Below, one piece after another: positions 1 through 8,795 of a stretch of 64,000 bases of DNA. The translations under genes and the position numbers were made by a program. Under the pieces are notes generated by a model. It saw only the letters and a program-made list of their open reading frames with translations, searched no databases and had not been told where the DNA came from. Position 1 is the first letter of the stretch. Each line of letters begins with the position of its first letter. The DNA comes from Pantoea coffeiphila (GTDB taxonomy: Bacteria > Pseudomonadota > Gammaproteobacteria > Enterobacterales > Enterobacteriaceae): positions 310,001 to 374,000 of the forward strand of contig NZ_JAFBFW010000002.1 of the NCBI RefSeq assembly GCF_016909495.1. Direction: 5' to 3'.

Positions 1-1
1 T

Positions 2-121
2 GACGGTGACACGCCGTCACGGCCGCTTCATAACGCCAACTACGATTTTAACGATGGGCTGATTGCTCCCGGTATCGCGCTGTGGACCGCGCTGGTTGAG
101 CAGCTGCTGCCGCGCGGCTGA
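2..121 (+). CDS. C-terminal end of an M20-family metallopeptidase/amidohydrolase (partial)
   Basis: Frame 2 is open from the window edge to a TGA at 119-121 and gives 39 residues. The string HNANYDFND followed by GIALW matches the C-terminal signature of M20 amidohydrolases (hippurate hydrolase/HipO group), in which a His-Asn-x-x-Tyr-Asp-Phe-Asn-Asp stretch precedes the last helix. These enzymes hydrolyse N-acyl amino acids or peptides at a di-metal centre. Only the end of the gene is present, so the substrate cannot be judged. A GC-rich hairpin follows at 156-173. Confidence 0.6.
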   Translation, partial: DGDTPSRPLHNANYDFNDGLIAPGIALWTALVEQLLPRG

Positions 122-155
122 TTGATATTCACCTGGCCGTTGCCACCGCTTCCTA

Positions 156-173
156 TGGCCCCTCACGGGGCCA
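156..173 (+). terminator. GC-rich hairpin after the M20 gene
   Basis: TGGCCCC, a TCAC loop and GGGGCCA form a perfect 7-bp stem 35 bases after the M20 stop codon. No U-run follows, so it may be a weak terminator or only a 3'-end-stabilising hairpin. Confidence 0.35.
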
Positions 174-340
174 ACTACCTTGTACAATTTCCCATTCTGA
201 AACACTGTATTAACGATCCTGACGACCTCATCAGCGAATATTATTAGTTGAATAGACAGGAATTTCTCCCTGAGCGCGTTCTGGTGCCATATTTCCCTGC
301 CCTTGGAAATAGCCCCGCAAGGGAAAATACCAGGGAAGTA

Positions 341-868
341 TTATCCCTGATTCACCCACACCAGTTTATCTACCGGGAAGTTCAGCCCCCGGGCGATAGC
401 CAGGTAGTTTTGCTTTACGCTTTCGGGGATCTGCGGCGTGCGCGACAGTATCCACAGGTAGTCACGGTTTGGCCCGCTGACCAGCGCATAGCGATAGTCC
501 TCATCCAGCGCGATAACGTTATAGCCGCCGTAGAACGGACCGAAGAAGGACACTTTAAGCGCCGCAGTGGACGGTGCACCGGTGAAGTAAGCCCGGCCTT
601 CACTCTCCATCCAGCGCGCTTTCGCCGGGTCGTAGCCACGGTTAAGCACCGATATTCCGCCATCGCTACGTTTGCCATACGTCGCAGTAACCTGTTCCAG
701 GCCGCGCTCGAAGCGATTTTCCAGCCGGGCAACCTCATACCATTTTCCCAGATAGCGATCGGCGTCAAATCCGCTTATCGGCGTGACGCCTTTCGGCGGC
801 GTCGGGGATTTACAGGCGACCAGCCCCAGTGACAGTACCACTCCGGTAAGAACGGGCCACAGCTTCAT
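341..868 (-). CDS. blc: Outer-membrane lipoprotein Blc (bacterial lipocalin)
   Basis: This is a 175-residue lipocalin. A lipoprotein signal peptide ends in the lipobox LVAC, with Cys19 as the lipidated residue. The lipocalin signature GKWYEVAR follows near residues 41-48. The length equals that of E. coli Blc (177 aa). Family members form an eight-stranded barrel anchored in the outer membrane that binds lysophospholipids and fatty acids and is induced by starvation or envelope stress. The residue after Cys19 is Lys, not Asp, which fits outer-membrane sorting by Lol. The gene appears monocistronic. A short hairpin (331-349) spans its stop codon. Confidence 0.93.
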   Translation of the reverse strand: MKLWPVLTGVVLSLGLVACKSPTPPKGVTPISGFDADRYLGKWYEVARLENRFERGLEQVTATYGKRSDGGISVLNRGYDPAKARWMESEGRAYFTGAPSTAALKVSFFGPFYGGYNVIALDEDYRYALVSGPNRDYLWILSRTPQIPESVKQNYLAIARGLNFPVDKLVWVNQG

Positions 869-1139
869 GCTTGCTCCTTAGTCATATCATTATCAGCCAG
901 ACAGAGTGTAGTACAAACCGGTTATCAGGCCATCGACAGGTGGCGAACATCGGTTGACTCAGCTGGCAGGGATATTATTTTCAAACATCACTATCCACAC
1001 GTCGCTATTTAACCCAAAAGAATGATTCAGCACCATAATTTACCCGCAGGGCACATTACGATTATTCCTAGAGATAAATTATCCGTTATCGACCAGGCTT
1101 AAATTGAATTTCTAACCCAGAAGAAGGAAACATTTCATC

Positions 1140-1397
1140 ATGGCTGACATCGAAACCAAAACGAAAGATGACTATATTAATGACGTGCTTTCTCAGCTTA
1201 AAGAGATTCGCCACTACGCCAAAAACAATACGGAAACCCTTTCCGCACAGTGGCTTGCATTTGATTCCGGCGAGTTTAAAGATAAAGAGCTGGCGGGGAA
1301 AATTGATTCGCTGCTGAACGCCCAGGGCAGGCTGCATGACGAAGTGGAAGCGTCTATCGCCGATATTGAAATTTTGGTAAATAAGGCGGCAGCCTGA
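1140..1397 (+). CDS. Small soluble protein of unknown function (85 aa)
   Basis: This 85-residue, charged, mostly helical-looking protein has no signal peptide, Cys or membrane segment. A GAAGAAGGAAAC purine stretch lies about 12 bases upstream of the ATG, and a clean intrinsic terminator lies 40 bases downstream. Together these support an independent expressed gene. The sequence is rich in Asp, Glu, Lys and Ala, with heptad-like hydrophobics (LSQLKEIRHYA, LLNAQGRLHDEV), so a short coiled coil or small helical bundle is plausible. I do not recognise the family and assign no function. Confidence 0.7.
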   Translation: MADIETKTKDDYINDVLSQLKEIRHYAKNNTETLSAQWLAFDSGEFKDKELAGKIDSLLNAQGRLHDEVEASIADIEILVNKAAA

Positions 1398-1434
1398 CAG
1401 ATTATCTGTCCTCGGCAGCACCCAGTTTTAATTT

Positions 1435-1461
1435 AAAAAATGCGCCATTTGGCGCATTTTT
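1435..1461 (+). terminator. Rho-independent terminator of the 85-aa gene
   Basis: TGCGCC, an ATTT loop and GGCGCA are flanked by six A upstream and five T downstream. This is a classic intrinsic terminator on the plus strand. The A-run makes it usable in both directions. Confidence 0.85.
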
Positions 1462-1641
1462 AACTTAGGGATCACGATGAAAAATTGTCGGTAATACTAT
1501 TTCACTGGCGCTATCTTAATTCGTCCCTTAATCAATCGCCCCCGATTTTAATCCTGACTGACCGGCATCCGTTCAAGGCCGCTGTGGATTTGACCGTCGG
1601 CACACTACGCCAACAGTCATATCAGCCTCTTAACGCCTGCT

Positions 1642-2625
1642 TCAGTATCCCGCTAGCTTAATCTCACCCAACGCCGCTTCCAGCGTCTGCGCCCTGCCCG
1701 TTGCCACATAGCAGCAGGCAATCTGCAAACGCAGCGACTGCGGTACCGCCACTTCACGATTCAGACAGCGGGTGATCCAGTCGGCGGTGGTTACGGCATC
1801 TTTCGCTTCGGGCAGCTCACCCGCCGCAAATGACACTTCCTCCTGCCGCGCCAACAGCACCTGGGGTTCTGCGCCGTGGATCAGGCTGATTGACGGGCAA
1901 CGCTGCGGACTGGCGTAGACTTCCCCCTCGGTGCCGTTAAGCAGCAGGCCGCGACCGCCGATGTCGCTGAAGAATTTTCCCACCTTCGGGATATATTCCG
2001 GGTGCGACACGCTGGCCAGCCGCAGCGCCGCGTCTTCGGCAAACGGTGTTGCCAGCTTGGCCAGCGTGTGCGCACTGTTGCGCACGCCCATGCGCCAGCG
2101 CATCGCCAGCTGTCGCTCCATCGGTTCGCACAGCTGGCCGATGGTGATAAACACCAGCTCGCCCGCATTAAGCCTGTTCTGCGCCTCCGCCGTCGTCAGC
2201 ACGGCGGGCACACCCAGCGCCTGAAACACCGCTTCGCTGGTGATGCGCGTCGGGTCATCGCTGACGCCGTGGACCAGCACCGGGAAGCCGAGGCGGCTCA
2301 GCAGCAGCGCCAGCAGCGGAGTCAGATTACCCTGCCGCCGCGCGCCGTTATAGCTGGGGATAACGATCGGCATCGGCAAATGAGCAGGAGGCGTCAGGCG
2401 CGGCATCTGCTCCTGCATCGCCTGATAAAAGCCCAGCATCTCCTCTTCGCCTTCCCCCTTAATACGCAGCGCAATCAGGATCGCGCCCAGTTCAAGGTCC
2501 GGCACGTCGCCCGCCAGCATGCGGCGGTACAGATCGCGCGCGCTGTCGATATCAATATCCCGGGCATGATTTTTACCGCGCCCGATCTCTTTTATAATCT
2601 TGTTAAGTTCCATGCGTTTGCTCAC
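1642..2625 (-). CDS. ybiB: YbiB, TrpD2-type nucleic-acid-binding protein
   Basis: This 327-residue protein has the fold of anthranilate phosphoribosyltransferase (TrpD): a helical N-terminal domain (residues 1-75, with LYRRMLAGDVPDLELGAIL) and an alpha/beta domain. E. coli YbiB (TrpD2) lacks TrpD activity and binds DNA and RNA with high affinity as a dimer. The protein starts MSKRMELNKII; the ATG at 2625 lies only 9 bases after the dinG stop, so the two genes form an operon. It should therefore share the LexA control seen upstream of dinG, as known for E. coli dinG-ybiB. The molecular role is still unclear in the family. Confidence 0.93.
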   Translation of the reverse strand: MSKRMELNKIIKEIGRGKNHARDIDIDSARDLYRRMLAGDVPDLELGAILIALRIKGEGEEEMLGFYQAMQEQMPRLTPPAHLPMPIVIPSYNGARRQGNLTPLLALLLSRLGFPVLVHGVSDDPTRITSEAVFQALGVPAVLTTAEAQNRLNAGELVFITIGQLCEPMERQLAMRWRMGVRNSAHTLAKLATPFAEDAALRLASVSHPEYIPKVGKFFSDIGGRGLLLNGTEGEVYASPQRCPSISLIHGAEPQVLLARQEEVSFAAGELPEAKDAVTTADWITRCLNREVAVPQSLRLQIACCYVATGRAQTLEAALGEIKLAGY

Positions 2626-2634
2626 TAAATAAGG

Positions 2635-4797
2635 TTAACGCCTGCGGCGCGGCGGCACTCTTTTTTTCGCCGTCGGGGCTGCCGCTTTTGGCAGCTCGCC
2701 TTCCGGCATCGGCGGCTGTTCAATAGGAAACACCGGTAGAGCCCCCAGTAAACGTGCGCCGTAGCTTTTGCTCAACAGCCGACGGTCGTAAATCACAATC
2801 TCACCGAAGCAGTCGTGGCTGCGGATCAGTCGCCCCACCTGCTGGATAAGATTAAACGAGGCGCTGGGCAGACTCTGCACCTCAAAAGGATAACGCTTCA
2901 GGCTTTTCAGCCACTCGCCCTCGGTCAAAATAACCGGACTGTCCACCGGGGGGAAAGCGATTTTATGAATATGAACCTGGGAAAGCAGCTCCCCTTTCAG
3001 ATCCAGACCCTCGGCAAAGGACTGCAAACCCACCAGTACGCTGGTTTCCCCACGCTCCACGCGCTGGCGATGCAGCGCCACCAGCGCCGGGCGAGGTTTG
3101 TCGCCCTGAACCAGCATCATTAAACGCAGCTCGGGCAGGTAGGCAATAAACTGCTGCATCGCCCGGTTGCTGGCGAACAGCACCAGCAGCCCTTTATGTT
3201 TCGCCAACTTTATCTGGTGGCGGAAAAAATGCGCCATTTCAGCCAGATGTGCCACTTCATTAGCCAGCAGCGGCTCGTGCTTCATCTGCGGGATGATCAG
3301 TTTGCCCTGCTCTACGTGGTTAAACGGCGAGTCCAGCGCAACAAAACGGTCATCCGCTTTTTCACTGAGCCCGGACATCTCCTGTAGCCGCTGGAAGCTG
3401 TTCAACGAGCGCAGCGTCGCGGAGGTCAGCACCACGTGGGGAATTTTACGCCACAGCAGCTTTTCCAGCTGATCGCTGACGCGGATACCGGCGCAGTGCA
3501 GCATCAGATGCACGTTGCCCTCGCGCAGTTCGCGGGTCACCCACTTTGACACCGGTGCGCCGGATGTCTGCTCCAGCGCCGCCAGCCGCCACAGCTTGCT
3601 GCTGGCTTCAAACCAGCCCAGCGCGCGGTTCATCTGCAGCAGCGTGCGGTGTAGACGCACAACATCAAACTGGCCGCTTTTTTCACTGAGATCGTTGACC
3701 AGTCCTTCGGCCAGCCCGCGCAGCGCATCGCTGAGTTTGAACAGCCTGCCGCAGATCGTCATGATCTCTTCCGGCAGCAGCCCCATCTCGAAACGGTACT
3801 CCCCTTCCTGCCCTTCCGGCGGCAGATAAAGACCGAGGATCTGCGACAGCATTTGCAACTGTTCACGCACCTCTTCGCAGTGCTCTTTCAGGCGATCCGG
3901 GTTCGCCAGCGGCGGCGGGCGTTTGGGCCTGAACTGCGCCATACACTGCTCAACCAGCCGGGCAAACAGATCCAGCTGGAGCGTATTCCAGCCGGGAGTA
4001 ATTTCGCCGCTCATTTCCAGCGCATCGCGCGCCACGTCCGGCAAATGATGCCCTTCGTCCAGCACCAGCAGCAGGTTTTTTGGCGGCGGCAGTACGGATT
4101 CCGTTTCCAGCGCCGCCATCACCAGCGCATGGTTAGCGACCACTACATCGGCGTTTTCGATCTCGCGCCGCGCCACGTAGAACGGGCATTCACGGAACCA
4201 GTGACAGTTGCTGCCGAGGCAGTTGGCTTTGTCGGTGCTGATACGCTGCCACAGTGAATCTTCGATATTGTCCTTACAGTGATCGCGCAGGCCGTCCCAT
4301 TCGTAGCGGTTCAGCGCCTTTTCCAGCTCACAGCAGATCGCCCGCTCCGCCTTGCTGGCGGTCATATCATCATCGAGGAACAGCAGCAGATCGCCCTGCT
4401 TTTCTTCGTCGGTCGCCAGCGCAGACAAATTGCGCGGGCACACGTAGCGCCCGCGGCCAAAGGCGGCGGTAAAGGTCAGTTCGGGAATGATTTTCTTCAG
4501 CAGCGGCAGATCTTTACTGTAGATCTGGTCCTGTAATGCCACGTTGGCTGTGCTGACCACCAGCGGTTTTTCCTCAGCGCGGCTGACGGCAATACCGGGG
4601 ATCAGGTAGGAGAGGGTTTTCCCCACGCCGGTCGGTGCTTCAATAGCCAGATGGCGCCCTTCTTCACCCGACAGCGTTTTCGCCACTTCAGCAATCATCT
4701 GCCGCTGCGGTGCGCGCGGAATAAAATCGGGGACTTGCTGTTGCAGGGCTTTATACCACCCGGCAATTTGCGCTTTTAACGCCGCAGTTAACGCCAT
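2635..4797 (-). CDS. dinG: DinG, damage-inducible ATP-dependent 5'-3' DNA helicase
   Basis: This is a 720-residue superfamily 2, XPD-like helicase. Walker A is EAPTGVGKT (about residue 54) and the DEAH-type box is DEGHHLPDV. Four cysteines typical of the Fe-S domain are visible (YVCPRN, ICCELE, CLGSNC, ECPF). The late motif QQVGRLIRS carries the arginine finger. The C-terminus is basic (RRRR). I chose the ATG at 4797 (MALTAALKAQI), which matches E. coli and has AAAGGG 6-7 bases upstream, over the upstream codon at 4812. DinG unwinds R-loops, D-loops and forked DNA during SOS repair. A LexA box lies 24 bases upstream of the start, and ybiB follows in the same operon. Confidence 0.97.
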   Translation of the reverse strand: MALTAALKAQIAGWYKALQQQVPDFIPRAPQRQMIAEVAKTLSGEEGRHLAIEAPTGVGKTLSYLIPGIAVSRAEEKPLVVSTANVALQDQIYSKDLPLLKKIIPELTFTAAFGRGRYVCPRNLSALATDEEKQGDLLLFLDDDMTASKAERAICCELEKALNRYEWDGLRDHCKDNIEDSLWQRISTDKANCLGSNCHWFRECPFYVARREIENADVVVANHALVMAALETESVLPPPKNLLLVLDEGHHLPDVARDALEMSGEITPGWNTLQLDLFARLVEQCMAQFRPKRPPPLANPDRLKEHCEEVREQLQMLSQILGLYLPPEGQEGEYRFEMGLLPEEIMTICGRLFKLSDALRGLAEGLVNDLSEKSGQFDVVRLHRTLLQMNRALGWFEASSKLWRLAALEQTSGAPVSKWVTRELREGNVHLMLHCAGIRVSDQLEKLLWRKIPHVVLTSATLRSLNSFQRLQEMSGLSEKADDRFVALDSPFNHVEQGKLIIPQMKHEPLLANEVAHLAEMAHFFRHQIKLAKHKGLLVLFASNRAMQQFIAYLPELRLMMLVQGDKPRPALVALHRQRVERGETSVLVGLQSFAEGLDLKGELLSQVHIHKIAFPPVDSPVILTEGEWLKSLKRYPFEVQSLPSASFNLIQQVGRLIRSHDCFGEIVIYDRRLLSKSYGARLLGALPVFPIEQPPMPEGELPKAAAPTAKKRVPPRRRR

Positions 4798-4820
4798 GAC
4801 AACCCTTTGCAAAAAATCAG

Positions 4821-4840
4821 GGCTGTATTTTTACACAGTA
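4821..4840 (-). promoter_or_regulatory. LexA (SOS) box of dinG-ybiB
   Basis: The sequence GGCTGTATTTTTACACAGTA contains CTG-N10-CAG with an AT-rich centre, matching the LexA consensus. It lies 24-43 bases upstream of the dinG ATG, as in the E. coli dinG promoter. Confidence 0.88.
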
Positions 4841-4926
4841 TCGCGCTGGCGTCAGCCTGCGGATGCGGATCGCACCAGGAAAGTCGAACCGCTCCGCATT
4901 TCTCCGGCGGCGCGATGCTCCGTTTC

Positions 4927-5445
4927 TCAGAGCGTTTTGTACATCAGCGTGGTGGCATCCAGAACCCCTTCGGTGGAGCGGGCATAAAAGGGAATTTCCC
5001 CCGCCACCTGCCAGCCCAGCGAGCGGTAGAGCGATTCCGCCACGTCGCCGCTGCGGGTATCTAACACCAGCAGCGTGCGGCCTGCCTGCTTAGCACGCTC
5101 TTCCGCCTTCAGCATCAGCTCGCGCGCAATCCCACGGCGACGCGCATCGGGGTGAACCAGCAGTTTGATCACCTCGGCGCGGTGCGCACCGTTTGGCGGC
5201 ATAGCCAGCACCACCATCACCGTTGCCACGATGCGGTCAGCCAGTCTGGCGACTAACAGCGTTTTATCGCCGCAGGCCAGGCTCAAAACGACATCCTGCC
5301 AGAAGCGGGTGAAGGTCTGCGGGTCACAGTCCACAAAACCCACGCTGGCACCCTGCGCGACACATCCCTTCAGTACGCGGCACAACGCCGGAAGCTCCTC
5401 ACGCGCCTGCTGCGCGTCCAGCCACTCATATTCAATCTGGGTCAT
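4927..5445 (-). CDS. GNAT-family N-acetyltransferase
   Basis: This 172-residue protein has the GNAT fold. The acetyl-CoA motif A appears as VIKLLVHPDARRRGIARELM (Q/R-x-x-G-x-A type), followed by LVLDTRSGDVAESLYRSLGW, the usual motif B for small-molecule acetyltransferases. The start is taken as the ATG at 5445, which overlaps the stop of the upstream XRE gene (ATGA); the longer reading begins inside that gene. Translational coupling implies that the regulator and this enzyme work together, perhaps in detoxification or modification of a small molecule. The substrate is unknown. Confidence 0.82.
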   Translation of the reverse strand: MTQIEYEWLDAQQAREELPALCRVLKGCVAQGASVGFVDCDPQTFTRFWQDVVLSLACGDKTLLVARLADRIVATVMVVLAMPPNGAHRAEVIKLLVHPDARRRGIARELMLKAEERAKQAGRTLLVLDTRSGDVAESLYRSLGWQVAGEIPFYARSTEGVLDATTLMYKTL

Positions 5446-6005
5446 GGGCGTGCCACCACCAGCGCATAATGAGCGCCTCCGGCTTCCGGCGCGCTGAACG
5501 ACGTGCGGCCAAACAGATGAAAGCGCAGGCAGTCGCCCTTTTCCAGCCGCCACTGCTGTTCGTTCATGCGGAATATCAGCACGCCGTCCAGCATCCAGAT
5601 ATGCTGCTCCAGCCCGGCAACCGGCGGCAGGTCATACTCAATCAGCGCGCCCTGCTCCAGCTGCGCCTCCACCAGCTCGGCGTGAAACGCCTGGGCGGGC
5701 GGTGACACGCTGCGCCGCAGATAGCCGCTGCTGGCATCGCGCCAGACGTTCTGCTGCGCTGGCCGCAGGTGCTGCGGGCCGCTCTGTTCCACTTCGCTGA
5801 GCAGACGCGACATGGTCAGTCCGTAGGCGCTGCACAGCCGGTTAAGCAGTGCGGCAGTCGGGCTGTTTTCGCCGCGTTCGATGCGTGACAGCGAGGCGCG
5901 ACTGATACCGGTCATTTCCGCCAGCGTCTCCAGCGACCACCCCTGCTCAACCCGCAGATCGGCCAGCCGCTGCGCCAGACGTTGCTCTGTTTGCTTCTGA
6001 TCCAT
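5442..6005 (-). CDS. XRE-family transcriptional regulator with C-terminal cupin domain
   Basis: This 187-residue protein has an HTH_XRE domain (about residues 10-65; SLETLAEMTGISRASLSRIE is the helix-turn-helix) and a C-terminal cupin-like sensor domain (about 105-185). This is the HipB/PuuR-like architecture of small-molecule-responsive repressors. The ATG at 6005 is preferred. The next upstream ATG (6035) lies inside a perfect palindrome that looks like the operator, so it is unlikely to be coding. The gene overlaps the downstream acetyltransferase gene by 4 bases. The ligand is unknown; autoregulation is likely from the palindrome. Confidence 0.85.
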   Translation of the reverse strand: MDQKQTEQRLAQRLADLRVEQGWSLETLAEMTGISRASLSRIERGENSPTAALLNRLCSAYGLTMSRLLSEVEQSGPQHLRPAQQNVWRDASSGYLRRSVSPPAQAFHAELVEAQLEQGALIEYDLPPVAGLEQHIWMLDGVLIFRMNEQQWRLEKGDCLRFHLFGRTSFSAPEAGGAHYALVVARP

Positions 6006-6028
6006 AGCTATCTCATTTAAGGGAAATA

Positions 6029-6044
6029 ATCTCATATATGAGAT
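6029..6044. promoter_or_regulatory. 16-bp perfect palindrome, probable operator of the XRE regulator
   Basis: ATCTCATATATGAGAT reads the same on both strands. It lies 24 bases upstream of the XRE start, in the divergent region shared with mlrA. A matching half-site ATCTCATTT occurs at 6010-6018. Position and symmetry fit an autoregulatory operator of a dimeric HTH protein; this is an inference. Confidence 0.55.
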
Positions 6045-6151
6045 CTACCGTAATACAGCGCGCAGTTCAAGTTGTACACCCACAATTTATTTGTACAGCA
6101 TGCTATTATTAAATGCGGGCTGGTAAGGCCTGAGAGCGAATGAGGTGAGAA

Positions 6152-6922
6152 ATGACGTTGTACAGCATCGGTGATGTCGCTGAGCGCTGCGGGATTAATC
6201 CGGTAACACTGCGCGCCTGGCAACGCCGCTATGGCCTGCTGAAACCGCAAAGAACCGAAGGCGGTCACCGCCTGTTTGATGAAGACGATATACAGCGCAT
6301 CGAAGAGATCAAACGCTGGATGAGCACCGGTGTGCCGGTGGGAAAAGTGAAGGCGCTGTTGGAAGGCGAAAACATCGAGATCCATGACGGCTGGGTTACG
6401 CTGCAGGAAGAGATGATGACCGTGCTGCGCCACGTGCGCCCGTCAAAGCTGAGAGCAAAAATTGCCACAATTGGCCGCGAAAATCCGGCTGAGGCGCTTA
6501 TAGACCACGTTTTTCTGCCGATCCGCCAGCGACTGAATCTGGACCAGAATACCGCCCGCGCGATGTGCAGCCTGCTGGACGGCGCACTGATTGACTATGT
6601 TGCCTTCTGCCTGACCGGATCGCGCAAAAAAGCCGGCAAAGACGCCCTGCTGATCGGCTGGGGCAGTGAGGATCGCACCCGCCTGTGGCTGGAGGCCTGG
6701 CGGCTTTCGCAACAGGGTTGGCGTATTGATGTGCTGGCAGAACCGCTGGATCAGCCGCGCCCGGAGCTGTTTCCCGGCCAGAAAATTTTCGTTTATACCG
6801 GCAAAGCACTGACCCGGCGCCAGCAGGAACAGCTGGCACACTGGCAGGAACAGGGGTTCACGGTGACCGCGCACGGCAGCGAACCGGCGACTGAAGAGAA
6901 GAAAAACCACTCTTTGGTTTAA
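6152..6922 (+). CDS. mlrA: MlrA, MerR-like activator of csgD/curli and biofilm
   Basis: This 256-residue MerR-family protein has an N-terminal winged HTH that closely matches E. coli MlrA ([20 protein letters not shown] and GGHRLF). The C-terminal half resembles a B12-binding-like fold but lacks the B12 histidine motif, as in MlrA. MlrA activates csgD, and so curli and cellulose, downstream of the c-di-GMP/YciR/DgcM switch. It is followed by yohO, as in E. coli. Its presence about 19 kb from a giant adhesin is notable, but the order mlrA-yohO-...-bglX is ancestral, so the linkage need not be functional. Confidence 0.92.
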   Translation: MTLYSIGDVAERCGINPVTLRAWQRRYGLLKPQRTEGGHRLFDEDDIQRIEEIKRWMSTGVPVGKVKALLEGENIEIHDGWVTLQEEMMTVLRHVRPSKLRAKIATIGRENPAEALIDHVFLPIRQRLNLDQNTARAMCSLLDGALIDYVAFCLTGSRKKAGKDALLIGWGSEDRTRLWLEAWRLSQQGWRIDVLAEPLDQPRPELFPGQKIFVYTGKALTRRQQEQLAHWQEQGFTVTAHGSEPATEEKKNHSLV

Positions 6923-6977
6923 TAATCTCAAGCGAAGGCGCTATAATCCGCCTTCCTTTGAGAAAACGGGTTACGTT

Positions 6978-7085
6978 ATGAACTGGCAAAAAATTGGTGT
7001 GGTCTTTATCTTTCTGCTGATGGCTTTGGGTGGAATTGGTGGCGTTATGCTGACTGGCTATACCCTGATCCTGCATTCGAAATAA
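6978..7085 (+). CDS. yohO: YohO, 35-residue small membrane protein
   Basis: A 35-codon frame begins [12 protein letters not shown] and contains [15 protein letters not shown], nearly identical to E. coli YohO (UPF0387), which is also 35 residues and lies directly after mlrA. One hydrophobic span covers residues 6-30, flanked by Lys at both ends, so it is a single-pass inner-membrane peptide. The ATG at 6978 has a poor purine stretch upstream (AACGGG). No function is established for the family. Confidence 0.85.
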   Translation: MNWQKIGVVFIFLLMALGGIGGVMLTGYTLILHSK

Positions 7086-7230
7086 CCCCCTTTTGCTCAC
7101 CAGGCGGCATTTTCTGCCGCTCCTCTTCTGTTTGTAACTTTTCGTTTTATCTTATAACCAGCTGGAATTTAACTCCGCCAGCCGGGCTGGTTATGCTCTG
7201 GGTTTATTCCAAAAAGACCTATAAAACATC

Positions 7231-8712
7231 ATGACCGATATCATCACCTCTTCAGCGCACGTTGCGCAGGCAGGGAATGCGCCCACCGGCGCAGCAGTCA
7301 CCATTCGCCGCGCGGCGGATGTCTCTCAACTGGTTAACAACAGCGACAGCTCACGCAGCAATGCCCGTATTGTTATCGGCATCGCGCTCGGCGGCGTATT
7401 CCTGGATGCTTACGATCTCGGTGCGCTGGCCTTCGGTATGAAGGATGTGACGCGCGAGTTTGGCCTTTCGCCTTCCGGCGCGGGGATGATTGCCTCAGCT
7501 ATTACCCTCGGCGCAATCGTTGGCGCGCTGATTGGCGGCTACCTGACCGACAAAATTGGCCGCTATCGCGTGTTTATGGCGGATATGTTCTTCTTCGTTT
7601 TTGCCGCGCTGGCCTGCGCATTTGCCCCCAACGAGTATGTGCTTGCCGGGGCAAGATTTGTCATGGGAATGGGTATCGGTATCGATTTACCGGTGGCGAT
7701 GGCGTTCCTGGCGGAATTTTCAAAACTAAAAGGGCGCGGTAACAAGGCGGCGAGTATCGCCATGTGGTGTCCGACCTGGTACGCGGCGATCTCGGTTTCT
7801 TACCTGCTGGTGCTGTTCTTCTGGTCGGTGCTGCCGGAGAGCCATAGCGACTGGATGTGGCGTATTATTCTCGGATTTGGTGCCATTCCGGCGCTGATTA
7901 TTATCGCCATTCGCAGCAAATATATGAGCGAATCACCCATCTGGGCCGCGAATCAGGGCGATCTACACGGTGCCGCCGCTATCCTGCGAAATTCCTACGG
8001 CATCAATGCCCACGTGGCGAAGGATGCCGATCTGACGCCAGCACGTCCGGTGCGCCGCGCCAGCTGGGGCAACTACGCCGCGCTGTTTAAAGGCGTTTAT
8101 CTGAAGCGCACCACGCTGGCGACCGTCACGTCTATCGTTTCCCCGTTTGCCTATAACGCCGTGGCCTTCGGCCTGCCGGTGATTATTTCCAGCTTCCTTG
8201 CGCAGTCGATGCTGACCACCATTCTGCTGTCGCTGGCGCTGAATCTGCTGTTTGCCTTTACCGGCGGCATTCTTGCCGTGCGGCTGGTGCCGCGCTTTGG
8301 CGCATGGAAGATGATGACGCTGGGCTATATCTGCCAGATTACCGCCCTGCTGGGCCTGGCGCTGGTTGGCCGCCCGGAAGACGGACATCAGGCGGCAATT
8401 TCAGTGGCAATGCTGGCACTGTTCCTGCTCGGCCAGGGCTTTGGCCCGGGCGCGCACACCATGACCTACGCATCCCTGAGCTATCCAACCTCGCTGCGCG
8501 GCGTTGGCGTGGGCTTCAATCAGATGATGGTGCGCGCCAGCTCGACCGCCTCACTGTTCCTGTTCCCGGTGCTGGCAGCGGCGCTGAGTACCAACGTGTT
8601 CTGGGTGATTGCTCTGGCACCGATCGTTGGTCTGTTGGCGCTGCTGGCGATCCGCTGGGAACCGTCAGGTTACGATGTTGATGCAGAAGATTTCGCGCTG
8701 AACGGCAAGTAA
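7231..8712 (+). CDS. MFS transporter (sugar/aromatic-acid:H+ symporter-like)
   Basis: This 493-residue transporter has twelve predicted membrane spans. A cytoplasmic N-terminal tail of about 50 residues precedes the first span (IVIGIALGGVFLDAYDLGAL), in which the Asp in DAYDLG corresponds to the conserved Asp of aromatic-acid:H+ symporters. The loop 2-3 MFS motif is GGYLTDKIGRYR. It may carry an organic acid or sugar; the sequence alone does not settle this. It occupies the position held in E. coli by the yehWXY-osmF ABC transporter, between yohO and bglX, so the locus has been replaced or expanded. Confidence 0.85.
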   Translation: MTDIITSSAHVAQAGNAPTGAAVTIRRAADVSQLVNNSDSSRSNARIVIGIALGGVFLDAYDLGALAFGMKDVTREFGLSPSGAGMIASAITLGAIVGALIGGYLTDKIGRYRVFMADMFFFVFAALACAFAPNEYVLAGARFVMGMGIGIDLPVAMAFLAEFSKLKGRGNKAASIAMWCPTWYAAISVSYLLVLFFWSVLPESHSDWMWRIILGFGAIPALIIIAIRSKYMSESPIWAANQGDLHGAAAILRNSYGINAHVAKDADLTPARPVRRASWGNYAALFKGVYLKRTTLATVTSIVSPFAYNAVAFGLPVIISSFLAQSMLTTILLSLALNLLFAFTGGILAVRLVPRFGAWKMMTLGYICQITALLGLALVGRPEDGHQAAISVAMLALFLLGQGFGPGAHTMTYASLSYPTSLRGVGVGFNQMMVRASSTASLFLFPVLAAALSTNVFWVIALAPIVGLLALLAIRWEPSGYDVDAEDFALNGK

Positions 8713-8795
8713 ATGCGCTGCGGGGTGCGATTTTTGGCACTCCGCATCTGCGTAACACCCGGACTGACCTTTCTAAACGAAGAGGTGGCTAACCC

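Noticed and set aside
7154-7194. Inverted repeat ATAACCAGC/GCTGGTTAT before the MFS gene as an operator
   Set aside because: The arms are 9 bp and 23 bases apart with no partner regulator nearby, so there is too little support to call a site.
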